Part shown: in pieces, positions 13,501-23,300 of the stretch | Layout: every line of letters begins with the position of its first letter | How positions within the stretch are numbered: position 1 is the stretch's first letter | Source of the DNA: Amoebophrya sp. A120 | Taxonomy: Eukaryota > Sar > Dinophyceae > Syndiniales > Amoebophryaceae | Assembly: GCA_905178155.1 (NCBI GenBank) | Contig: CAJINV010000010.1 | Coordinates: forward strand, 1,695,182 to 1,759,181 | DNA: 64,000 nucleotides | Direction of reading: 5' to 3' | Program-made: the position numbers and the translations under genes | Notes under the pieces: generated by a model | What the model saw: the letters and a program-made list of their open reading frames with translations, nothing else | Databases searched by the model: none | Told to the model about the DNA's origin: nothing

Positions 13501-16149
13501 AAGAAGGTACATCTGTCATGCAGTGTTGCAACTACACCAACTACGTCGAGCGCGATGCTTTTGCAATGTATAGTTGCTGTTATTCCGCATTTTCTCCTTG
13601 TAAATTTCCGCGGCACTCTTCGTCGTCCACGACACCCCGCCGGTATTCGGTGCCGCGACCGCCGGCCCGGTCGGCTTCGTCAAGTTGTACTTTGGCCCGC
13701 CCTGGGGCGGCAGTTGCTTCGTCAGATTTGCAATCACCGAGCTTGTCGCCTTCGCCAACGCGCCCCCGACGGCGTTCGCCTTCGCAAGCGGGACTAAGGG
13801 TTTCAGGGGGCGGAGAGTCGTCCTGGTCCCGGTAGCGGTGCCAGTTAATCCCGGGACCGGCGCCGGTTGGAACGGAGGCTCGTCGTGGTGGCTGGACTGG
13901 TCGTTATGCAATACAAATCTCCCGTACATGTACAAGATGCATCACAAATTTCTCGTCCAATTGGGACTGTAAAATTTGTCATGCTAGCGTAGGATCGGAG
14001 CTAAGTTTTGTCATGCAGAGAGCACATTTGTATGTGTACGGGAATAATTTTCTGTGAATAGTCTTGCTCCCCACCCGAGCGGGAGTAGTCGTCTTCGTCT
14101 TGCATGTATGCAAGAAAAAAACTATGTGAGTGTAAATTTGTGATGCAGAAAGTGCAAAAGTGCCACACTTGTCATGCTGGATGTGCATCAAAGGGTCTTT
14201 CCTTCGTGTTTTCAGGTACTAGATGCGCATGACAGGTTTTCTCTGTCATGTAGACCAAATTTGTGATGCTGTTCCTCAATGAAAGTTACACTTACACACT
14301 TTTTTTCCTGGATAGCATGTGTGAGTCGTTGTCCTGGTCGTCCTCGTCATCTTCGTCGCTCATATCCTCGTCGTCAGCTTTATGGAACTACACAAATTTG
14401 CCGTGCTCGCGCAGCTACAGGTACACAAGTACAGTAGAGAAATCCAAATTCGCAATGTTGAATAAGATACGAAAGAGATCATGCGTGTCAAAGTTACCAT
14501 GCAAAAATGGCTGGATATCCAGATGATACACGTGCACGGTATTAAATTTCCCGTCGATAATCTTCGTCCTCATCCTCTTCACCCTCCTCCCCGTCATCCA
14601 GCATGGCTTTCAAATCTTTATGCGCATCGTCCTCCACATCGCTGTCCCAGTCATCTTCACCTGACTCTTCTTCTTCTATTGCAAGGAAAAATACCCCCTC
14701 CCCATGTCGAGACGAAGTTTCTGATGCGGGATTTCCGTACACAGATGCGCGCCCTCTTGCAATAAGGAATCGCAGCTAGATCCTCAGCCTAGGTGAGGGC
14801 GTCTGGGTCTAGCTATTTAGCATTGCAGACGGCTGCCCCCTAGGCCCAACAGCATGCCGAATCGCTTCCATAATGGCCCGGAAGCCTCTGCATTTGTCTT
14901 CTTGCAAGACAGGCGTGATTTGTGGTCTCAAGAAATCAGCAACACAAATTTTCCGAGTCATGCCGTTTCGGTATGGGGAGGGGGGATTTTTCATTTTGAT
15001 ATCCTCCTCCTCTTCTTCGTCGTCGCTCGTCGCCTGCTATCCTGTGCAAAAGTATCGCACTCGTAGTAAAAATTGCATTTTTGCATGACAAATCTCTTTT
15101 TCAAGGTAAATCAGCATTACGGAATTCAATTTGTAATGCTGGGCTACTTTGTAATGCAATTTATACTACTAGTCCGATGCTTTTGCATTGCATACCTGCA
15201 GCCGCGCCGTGTTCTCGATGAAAATTCCGTTGTCCTTCAGTGATTCCAGGGCCTCTTCCACGTACTGCTTGCACTTCGTCAACAGAGCATAATTCCGAAA
15301 CTTCACAAACTTCGCCGCCACCGGAGCCCACTGCACCTTCTTCGGCCTTGCCGGACGGTTTGCTGCAGATCCTTGCTGGTTTCCATTTTTGTCATTATTA
15401 TTCCCACCTCGCTCCTTGCTCCCCCTGCGGTTTTTGTTGAACTTCCGGCCGCCCCTTTTCGTCTTCTTCTTGTTACCCATCTTCGGGCTGGCCCCACCAC
15501 CTCCGGTCTGATTGTTTCCTTCGCCGCCGGATTTCATCTTGCCCTTTTTCCGTTGTTGGTTCCGCTTATTCGCCTTCGTGCCGCCTTCGCCCTTGGCGAC
15601 GGCGTTTTTCATCTTGTTGCGCTTCACCATTTTTGTGTCTTCCTCTTCGTCAGCGTTGTTCTCGCTTGTGGCAGTGTCGGAGGACAAAGTAGTATCTTCT
15701 TTATCTTTCCTCCGCTGTTGCCTCCTCAAATACCGCTTCAAATTCCGCTTCTGCCGCCGGGTCAACAATTTCTTGCTGCCTGACCGGGCTTTTCTGCTTT
15801 TGTTTTTCTCGTCGTCCGGGAAATAAGAATTCAGGTACGAAGATATCGCGGCTAATTGGTGTTTCTTTTCGGAGTAGGTGGAAGCGATGTAATCGGTCAC
15901 TGCAGTTATTGTTCCATTTCCGGCGGGACCACTACAAACCGCAGACGCAAGCGCATTGGACTTTTGTTCTACAAAGTTGTGGAGAGTAGTGCAAAACTTG
16001 TCAAAGGTAAGGTTTTCAGGGAGGTAGAACAAAGAGGGCGTCGTCGTGCTGGTAGTGGTAGTGTCGTGTCGTGAGAAGTTGTTCTTTTCCGCAGGTGGAG
16101 TTGAGCTCTTCTTGGTGGACGTCGACTTAACACAGGAAGCGTAACTCAT
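4562..16149 (-). CDS. DEAH/RHA-family ATP-dependent RNA helicase, 21 exons, about 2,400 aa
   Basis: Start at 16149 (MSYASC). Exon ends, 5' to 3': 16149-15195, 15038-15003, 14677-14560, 14380-14318, 14106-14061, 13904-13573, 13404-13208, 13057-12959, 12704-12487, 12224-12165, 12020-11889, 11726-11433, 11179-10947, 10790-10618, 10408-9341, 9190-9051, 8785-8719, 8492-8200, 7770-7136, 6872-6103, 5885-4562. Joined exons restore motif I AETGSGKTTQ, motif Ia TQPRR, motif II DEVH, motif [19 protein letters not shown] and motif [12 protein letters not shown]2 and winged-helix pieces follow ([21 protein letters not shown]). A Met/Ala/Gly/Ser-rich insert (7136-7770) separates these from an OB-fold-like exon ([21 protein letters not shown] then RDCTLVYDP). 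The tail is Arg-rich with many NDSRGR-type repeats; stop TAG. The N-terminus is basic, then acidic. Role: RNA/RNP remodelling; the exact orthologue (DHX9, 29, 36 or 57-like) is not settled. Confidence 0.87.
5886..6102. mobile_element. Introner, family C (helicase intron 20)
   Basis: Family C ends read AAGTGTTACAGTTACACA or close variants behind an A-run. This copy is flanked by CCCGG. Confidence 0.9.
6873..7135. mobile_element. Introner, family B (helicase intron 19)
   Basis: Family B ends contain TGTCTGGGTCTGGAAG and its reverse complement. Flanking duplication CGTGC. Confidence 0.92.
7771..8199 (-). other. Ordinary GT-AG intron of the helicase gene (intron 18)
   Basis: On the sense strand the intron begins GTACTACTTTC after ATGAAAAC and ends TGCTCTCTTGTTTCAG before TCATTATGG. 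The joined frame stays open and connects the winged-helix exon to the Met/Ala/Gly-rich insert. It shows no terminal inverted repeat. It is the only helicase intron that is not an introner. An alternative is that a short exon lies inside it. Confidence 0.6.
8493..8718. mobile_element. Introner, family D (helicase intron 17)
   Basis: Family D ends contain GTGCACAACTCCCCCTCC and its complement. Flanked by CCGCAT; the join [12 protein letters not shown] is in frame. Confidence 0.92.
8786..9050. mobile_element. Introner, family B (helicase intron 16)
   Basis: Flanked by TGATT. Left end TATCAACTGCAAAAATG; right end slightly diverged (CTTCCAGATCCAGACAAA). Confidence 0.9.
9191..9340. mobile_element. 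Introner, family A (helicase intron 15)
   Basis: Both termini are present, one as ACATCGTGCTAG. The flanks GGGGGAT and GGTGTTA match only partly, so the insertion may be old. Confidence 0.82.
10409..10617. mobile_element. Introner, family C (helicase intron 14)
   Basis: Flanked by ACTGC. Removal restores the join between the REQL region and the exon carrying [12 protein letters not shown]. Confidence 0.9.
10791..10946. mobile_element. Introner, family A (helicase intron 13)
   Basis: Flanked by AGTGA. The join runs from the IARIVEYI exon into the exon carrying [11 protein letters not shown]. Confidence 0.9.
11180..11432. mobile_element. Introner, family B (helicase intron 12)
   Basis: Flanks TTTCC and TTTCT. 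Removal joins VYPIEE to KYLNDLLP in frame. Confidence 0.9.
11727..11888. mobile_element. Introner, family A (helicase intron 11)
   Basis: Flanks share ATCA. Removal joins GEKKLI to [10 protein letters not shown], rebuilding motif III context. Confidence 0.9.
12021..12164. mobile_element. Introner, family A (helicase intron 10)
   Basis: Flanked by CGCGT. Removal joins LLPEYDA to IIVDEVHER, so it sits six residues before the DEVH box. Confidence 0.95.
12225..12486. mobile_element. Introner, family B (helicase intron 9)
   Basis: Flanked by GACCG. Removal joins ELIYCTV to GILLKQL, a conserved DEAH motif. Confidence 0.95.
12705..12958. mobile_element. Introner, family B (helicase intron 8)
   Basis: Flanked by GCCGG. 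Removal joins KALAAG to LEKSKEDD in frame. Confidence 0.93.
13058..13207. mobile_element. Introner, family E (helicase intron 7)
   Basis: Family E ends contain CGGGAAATTTACTGTGG-type sequence (here with CAGGAAATTT). Flanked by CCACT. It splits the Walker A motif between ETGSG and KTTQ. Confidence 0.95.
13405..13572. mobile_element. Introner, family A (helicase intron 6)
   Basis: Flanked by GTTGC. The ends are diverged (GCATTGCACTTAG; GAGCGCGATGC). Confidence 0.88.
13905..14060. mobile_element. Introner, family E (helicase intron 5)
   Basis: Ends ACAAATCTCCCGTACATG and TGTACGGGAATAATTTTC; flanks GTCGT/GTCTT. Confidence 0.87.
14107..14317. mobile_element. Introner, family C (helicase intron 4)
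   Basis: Flanked by GCATG. Ends AAAAAAACTATGTGAG and TTACACACTTTTTTTC. Confidence 0.88.
14381..14559. mobile_element. Introner, diverged family E (helicase intron 3)
   Basis: Ends TATGGAACTACACAAATT and TTAAATTTCCCGTCGATA pair weakly. Flanks AGCTT/ATCTT. It lies inside the acidic Asp/Glu stretch. Confidence 0.7.
14678..15002. mobile_element. Introner, family H (helicase intron 2)
   Basis: Family H is the longest class (about 325 bp), with ends GAAAAATCCCCCCTCCCC-like and a conserved middle around CCTCAGCCTAGG. Flanks TCTTC/TCCTC. Confidence 0.87.
15039..15194. mobile_element. Introner, family A (helicase intron 1)
   Basis: Flanked by CCTGC. Together with the H element it leaves a 36-nt exon between them. 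Confidence 0.92.
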
Positions 16150-17331
16150 ACAGTAGAAACTCTGATGAGTTAGAGACTAAAACTGGACTTCTAACAGAAG
16201 ATTTGGAGGAGAATGAAGGTTTGCCTAAGTGATAAAAAGACCTACGCGGAAGGACAAAAAGCATCTTCTAAGACTTGTTCTACTCGGTTTTTTTTTGAGG
16301 AAAACAAAGATTTTCACTGATAAAGGCAATAGTCGCTGAATATTTTTTTGTGATTTTGACATGACAAGAAGTTTTTGACAAGAGAGGAATACGAGTAGGA
16401 GGTCGGGGAAAGCAAAAATCATCATCTAATTGCAGGAGCGCGTGCGTAGTTTGGCGTTCGGTCACGATGGATCTTCGGTGCATGCTCCAAAGCTGTGCTT
16501 TTAAAAACAACGATACAGATACAGAAATCATGAAGCTCCGGGCCGTGATCCTCTTTCCTTTGGCGCAAGAAGGTCGTTGCAATGCTGTATGTGGATCAAA
16601 AAACGATCAAAAGTGGAGAAACTTTAGTAGCACAAAAAGGCATATATCGATATTGCTATTGATATTCGATGAACATCAAGCGATCGCTCGGTCTTCGTTC
16701 AAACTGTCTAAACACCACACCATCATTGTGTATTGGTCTTCTGATTTAGCTCTTGCTCCACTTCCTCGATGTTTAAATCTTCATCGGCAGCAGCAAAAAA
16801 GGATGAAAGTCAGGATCATAGCGGTTGTACATTATTGCTACGTTTATTCGTGTCACTCGATATTACAGGTTGTACGTAAAAGTTCTGTCAGCTGTGAAGA
16901 TCGCGGTATAGCTGCGCTTGGGTCAAAAGTTGCATCAATTTTCAGCAAAATATCCATATCGGATGTGTGATGTAATTTTCAAGAACAATAAAATGAGTTT
17001 GAAGCTAGTTGTTTTCAATCTGAATTTCATTTGTACACTGTTGGTTCTTCGTAGTTTGCAGTTGCGACCACGACGAGGTGGTGGCTCGCTGTGCTTTGAA
17101 TTTGAAAGCTCATTACTTATCATACAGGGGGAATAGTAACATCATATTAAGCAGCCCATGTGATGTGATTCTTGTACTTACATTTACGCTACTTTTTCTT
17201 GAAGATCCACCAGAAAATATTTTCGAAAAGCACACACAGCTGCTGCGATAGTACTTCAATAGGAAGATGAACTGGAGACCGAGGAGAAAAAGTTCAGAAC
17301 TTTTTCCGTTAGTCTCAGCAACTTCTCAAAT
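16150..17331. other. Intergenic spacer upstream of the helicase gene
   Basis: Presumably contains the helicase promoter. A 167-codon plus-strand ORF at 16467-16970 has no recognisable domain and is not called. No repeat or RNA gene was recognised. Confidence 0.5.
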
Positions 17332-20300
17332 TCACTTCTTCCTTCTCCCGCTCGGTGTAGCGTGCCCCATGAAGGAACTGGACCACGTTCGCCAGATTTT
17401 CTGTTCCTGGTCCACCTCTAATGGTTCTACCAAACTCTCGTCGGTATTCCCGGTTCGCTGCTTCCGGGCCATGGAAAATCACAGGAAAAAGTGTTAACGT
17501 TAACAGAATTTGTGATGCAGTAACGCATCACAAAACGTGCCCAAAGTTGTCATGCATAGCATGCGTATTGGGCTACATTTGTGATGCATGACTGCAATGT
17601 GTGAACATCAAAACCGTTAACGTATAACACTTTTCCTTGTGATATGGAAGTGGGGAGATTCACGATCACCTGCATGTTTTCCGGCGCAGCAGCAGATTGA
17701 TTCGTACGTGGTGATGATGACTGCTGGTAATTGTTTGCAGCCCTGCCCCTCGGAACCTCCACCCTGCACTCCGGATCTGCAAGGAAGGAATCCTCCGGCA
17801 GCAAGCTCGCTGTCAAAGTGTCCTGGTTATCCAATTCTAGTGACTGCGAGACGGTCCGGACCTGCTGCTCGGAAATGACATTCGCGTTGTGCTCGAGCAG
17901 ATGGAGTGAGTTCGGAGCTGCGGCGGAGCCAGAATTTGATGTACCTCGGCCCGGGTGGTGCACGGCCAGCGCACTTGTTCCTGTTCCTCCGCCGGCCCCA
18001 GCCGCGCGGTCGTCCATTATGATCGTTGAGGAAGAAAGCGAATGGTGATTGTTCCCCGCGGTCGCCGGCCTGGCACCAGCACTCGGCGCTTTGCTCTTCG
18101 GAATGGAGTGGCCGATACCGGTGGTCTTCTTCTGGAACTGGTCCGGTCGGGACATCTGTGGGTGCTGATGGCCGGCTCCACCTGAAACTGTAGTTCCAGA
18201 GCTACCAGTCGCGGCCCCACCTCCACCAGCCGTGTTCGGCCTAATTTGCTGCACTAAAGTTTCATCCCGGCCGTGCTTCCTCTCTCGGACCGGTTGCTTC
18301 TGGTAGTCGAAATTTAATAACCCTAAGCTGGACTTACTGTACATATCGTGCGTCCGCCACCTGGGCCCGCTGTTTGGCCGGCTACTCGTTGCGGAGTTTG
18401 AAGCGACTGCGAGGAGTTTTGGCTGTTGGCTCAATGGGTTCCGCATGCTGGACAAGTACTCTCGCCTGGCATTGTCCGAATCAGCAGGATAGGCTATTGC
18501 GGTTTTACTGTCCAGATCCACTTGCAGGCGAATCGCGTTGTTGTAGTTCTCAGCATCGTTGTTATTCTCTTCCCCCTCGTAGTACGTCGTATCCCCATCT
18601 CCATCTCCTGGCGACGGCGACCTCGACCTGTCTGGCGAACGACTTGGGGACCTTGATCTCCGCGGAACTGGCGATGCTAACCGGATATGAACCGCAAAAG
18701 TATCGCACGTGTAGTAATTGCAGCCATGCATTACAAACTTCTCTCTTAAGGCAAATCCGCATTACAAATTCCATGTGTCATGCTGACCAAATTTGTGATG
18801 CGATTTCTTCTACGAGTACGATACTATTGCAATTCATAGCGGATGATTTGCTTTACTTCATCCTGTTTCTTGTCGTATTTCTGTTTCGGCTTGTTCGCCC
18901 AGTAGACTTCAGCGTGGTGTAAGACGATCGGTTTTGGGAATTGGGTGAAATCAAAGTCCTGACCATTGTTTTCCTCCGCAACGGGCTGGATTTCTGTCAG
19001 AGTCGTTGCAGTCAAGGAAAGTTGGATGCTGCTGTTATCCCGTGGCTGCTGCTGAACGCCCGATCCCGCAGCGGTTTTGTTACTGGCACTCCCAGGCTTC
19101 GGCACGGTTACGACTGCGTTCTTGCTCTGCTGCGGTCCTGGTCCACGATTGACCACTACGGTTCTGCTAGGGACCTGTTTCCTCCCACTACCACTAGCCG
19201 ATTGCTTGATCGTCGCTCCGGGCGTGCTGCTTGTCGGTCCGGCGCCGCCTGGTGGCGGCGGGCTGCGTCTTCGTGGCGAGCGAGATGAATTGTCATCAAA
19301 TAAAGCACCATCTTGCAATGCGAAAAAGTTGTTCGCTGCAGTATCATAGTCATCAACTGCCGGACTAGGGTAGACGAGAACGGGAGAATTTGGCCTTGAT
19401 TTTTTGATTTCGACAATCTTGTCAATCACGTCTCGTGACAACACGACAGGGAGAGACCCGGTTCCCGCGTTCCTCAGCCGGGTGTGGTACTTCGCGGCGG
19501 CGCGCTTGGCCGAGAGAAGCTGTTATAGCAGTGATTGCATTATTCGTGATGATTTGCTGATGAAGGAAGCTTGTCATGTTGGAAGGCAAGCTTCTTGCAC
19601 TTGCTGAGGCCACGCGCAACATGCTAAAACGCGCAACAAAACTCTGCAATGCAATCAAATACAAAAGACACATACTCGCTCCTTCCTCGTTTTTCCCGCC
19701 GTTATCATGCGTCGCACCTCGTCCCCAAACCCGCTGTCATACACCGCAGCGAGTCGCGAATTCGCCTCCGCTTGCCCTAACTCGATCAACCTTCTGACAG
19801 TGCAGAACTCCCCCTCCCCTTCATTTGTGTTGCATGAACAGCAACACAAGCGCTGGAAAAGGTGCAGCTTTTGCATGAGAAATTCCTAGGAGATCGTAGT
19901 GCTGTTTTGGATTCCGGAGTCTGTCATGCAAACAGTGCTAACAGGCAAAGGATGGACTTGGAATTTCGCATGACAAACGAGGGGGAGGGGGAGTTGTGCA
20001 CTTTCATAAATCTTCGCCTCCTGTCAAACCGTTCCTCCACATCGTTCCACAGTCTCTCAAACACCGGCCCGAGATCCGGTATCGTCACGTTGGCATTCAA
20101 CGGTTTCTTTTTCGCCTTCTCAATCGAGTCCACCAGCGCCTTCGTCTCCTGCCTCGCCAGCTTCAAATCTTGCTCCATCTCCTGCATTTTGTCGTTCATA
20201 GTTTCCACTAACTCCTTCTGCTCCTGCACCTGCTCGTGGAGCGTGTTTACAATACCTTCGTACCGCTCTTCCATTTCCTCCTCAACCTCCTTCTTAACCG

Positions 20301-23300
20301 CGGTAACGACGATCTTCTCCTTCATCTCGCGGTTTTTACTCATGGTGGTTTTCGTCTTAGACAGCAGCTCTTCCTTCTGCTGCAGCTTTAGTGCTTCCCT
20401 TTCCAGCTCGATCTGCGACTTCCGTCGCTCCTCCGCGACGATTTTCGGCGCTTCTTCCTCAGATTGCGGCTTTTGCTCCTCTTTTGCTGGTTCCGCTGGT
20501 TTTTCCTCCTCTTTCGTCTCCTCCTCCGGTGGTCCTTCCGCGGATTTCTCCTCCTCCTCAATCCCCAACTCCGCCCTCGCTGCTTTTCCTTCCTTATGAC
20601 AGTGCACAACTCCCCCTCCCCCTCATTTGTCATGCAAAATTCCAAATCGAAATCCACCCTTTGTCTGTTAGTACTGTTTGCATGACAGATTCCGGAATCC
20701 AAAACAGCACTGAAATCCACTAGGACTTTGTCATGCAAAAGCTGCAACTTTGCCAGCGCTTGCGTTGCTGTTCATGCAACACAAATGAGGGGCAGGGGGA
20801 GGGGGAGTTGTACATATTCATATTCCTCTTCCAAAAATCTCATCAGTTCCTCCAACGCGAGCGCTTCCGCCGAGTCCTTTTCCGGCGGCGCCGATTTCAA
20901 AGCATCTAATTCCTCCTGGACCGCATCCAGCATCCCCTTCGTCTCAGTGTAATTCCGCTCCGCCTCCGCTACCGCGGATTGCGCCATCTTCACCTTCAAG
21001 TCCATGTTCGCAACCTTCGCTTTTAACGTCGCGATTTGGAAATCTTTGTCCGCGGACGAGGCCGAGGCCTCGGTTGACTTTTCTTTCAGCTTGTTGTGCT
21101 CCGCTTTTTCGCTCTCGAACTTCTCCGTCATTTCTTCTAGTTTTTTCGTCAACTCTTCAATCGTTAGGTTTGCTCGGGCGAGGTCGGTCACGTTCTGCTC
21201 CAAGGCGGACTTCGTTTCTTCCAACTCATGCTCCAGGTCGGCGGACTGAGTGGAGGTTTATAGTGCATAATATGCATGACAAAATCCAACTCTGATGCAG
21301 TTGCAGCAAGCAAGAGCATCAACATCACAAACTCGTTATAGATACGGTTGAAAAATCAACATACGAAGAGTTTAAGAAAGATTAAGAAAATACCTTTTTT
21401 TGTTCCTTCAGCAGCATCCCCGTGAAATTCTGCGTCAACTTGTTCGTGAGTTCCTGCTATCAAATGTAAAAATGTCTGGGTCTCGAAGAGGAGAAGTTTG
21501 TCATGCACATTTTCCATGATCCATGATGTTTCTGATGTATGCCACAGCATCACAGATTTTTTGAGCGTCTATCGATGCGCATCCGGCATGACAAATGCGC
21601 TTTCCACGTAGCCAAATTTGACTCCTCTTGCTGCTCATGCAATACAGATTTTTGTAGCATCCAAATGCAGCATCACAAGTTTTGCTCTTCTAGACCCAGA
21701 CATATTTGCAATCCATACCTGCTCTGCCTCCGCCACCGCCTCCGCAATCTTGATCGCCGCGTCACTGTCGGCCTCGGATTGGAGTCTTTTCAATTCTGTA
21801 TCCACTTCGTCAAACTTGATCGACAGTTCCGCGTTGGAATCTTCCAATTCGTTATTCCGGTTCTGCAAATCCCCGACGTTCGCCTCGAGAGCCGCGTTTA
21901 GTTCCTGTAAGGAGGAGACTTGCTCTTCCAAACTCGCGATTCTCGCGATCATCCGGGCCACTTCCGGATCGGGTAACGTCTGCACTGCGCGGTCCAGCCG
22001 TCCCAATTCCGACAACTTCTTGTCTGGTGGGTCCGTTTGGATCTCCCGTTCTACCGTTCCCGTTTTTAAAGAGAGAATCCGAAACACCGCTTGGTCGATC
22101 AAGTACCGCATTGCTTCCTGTTTCTCCTTACTAAAAACCGTCATCGGCTCGAAAAACCACGGGTAGGTTTCTTGCAGGGTCGAACTCGCGGGGACGTTGT
22201 CTTTTCCGGGCGGAATCAGGTCGATGCAGTCGCCCTGTTTGTCCCCCTGAAACCAGGGTTTTTTCCCCTGCTGTTTCGCCCGGTACACGTCTAATTCCTT
22301 CAAACACTCCACCATCTTCTTCTCGTACGTCTCTTGAAGGTTTTCAAACCGTTGCTGCACCAAAGCTATCCTGTGCAAAAGTATCGCACTCGTATTGCAG
22401 TCATGCATTTACAAATCCTTTTGTTAAGGTAAATCCGCATTACAAATTTTATTTGTCATGCTAAGGAATTTTGTAATGCATTTATACGAGTACGATACTT
22501 TTGCAGTTCATAAAAGCAGTGTCGACCCCGCCAAATTTTTCCCAAGTCCGGGTGATGGCCATCTCGGTCAGCTTTTCGATGGACTCTTTCAAGTCCATGG
22601 AAGGGACGTACTCCGCGGTGTATTTGTGCCGCGTGCAGAGCTCGAACACTTTGTTGATGTGCTTCTGCAGGTACTGGGCCGTAATTTCACTCACCGTTCG
22701 TTCCAACCCCCTGGCGGCGAGCTTCCGTTTTTCCTTCAACGTTGGCTCCGGAATCGGGTCGCGGATTAAGTGCAGGTCATTTCGGGAAAGGATCGGGCCG
22801 GAAGCCGGGCGGCGGTGGAGACGGGCTTTGTCGCGGGGCCTGAAGTTGTTGTGTGATTGGGGTTTGTTGTTGTGCGTAATGTCATCTTTGTGTTCTTGCG
22901 CTTGCCGTAGTACGATTGCGCACTTGAAGAAATGCCACTACAACAGCGAGATCGCAGCAAAGTACTATCATGCTGCCAGCCTTGCGTTCATCTACTGCAT
23001 GACAAAAAATAAATGCACAAAAAATAAATGCACGAAAGATAAACACTGCTATAAATATTATGTACTTTTTCACAAACTGGAGTCCTTCCGCACACACCTG
23101 GCAGCGTTCCTGGCTCGAAAACTTCGTCCTCGACGACCGTAGTATCCGGTTGCAAGTTGCGCACTGCTGTCTCACGTAGAACCCCCCCTTCCCCCGGTGG
23201 TCCTGCAACTCTTCCACAATGTCGCAAATTTCGTCCGAAAATTTCGTCGCGCCCTGCATCCTCCACTGGTCCGGTTCCCGGCGGCCGCGGTAGAGGTCCG

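Noticed and set aside
8786-13572. CRISPR-like array from regularly repeated short sequences
   Set aside because: The repeats are inverted ends of mobile introns separated by coding exons of a eukaryotic helicase, not direct repeats with uniform spacers.
16467-16970. Plus-strand ORF of 167 codons as a gene
   Set aside because: No recognisable domain, strand opposite to all other genes, composition like spacer DNA.
19520-19675. Unclassified introner in the coiled-coil gene
   Set aside because: Only about 10 bp of weak inverted similarity, while GTATGTGTC to ATAACAG gives a clean GT-AG intron and an in-frame join (KER-LLSAKR).
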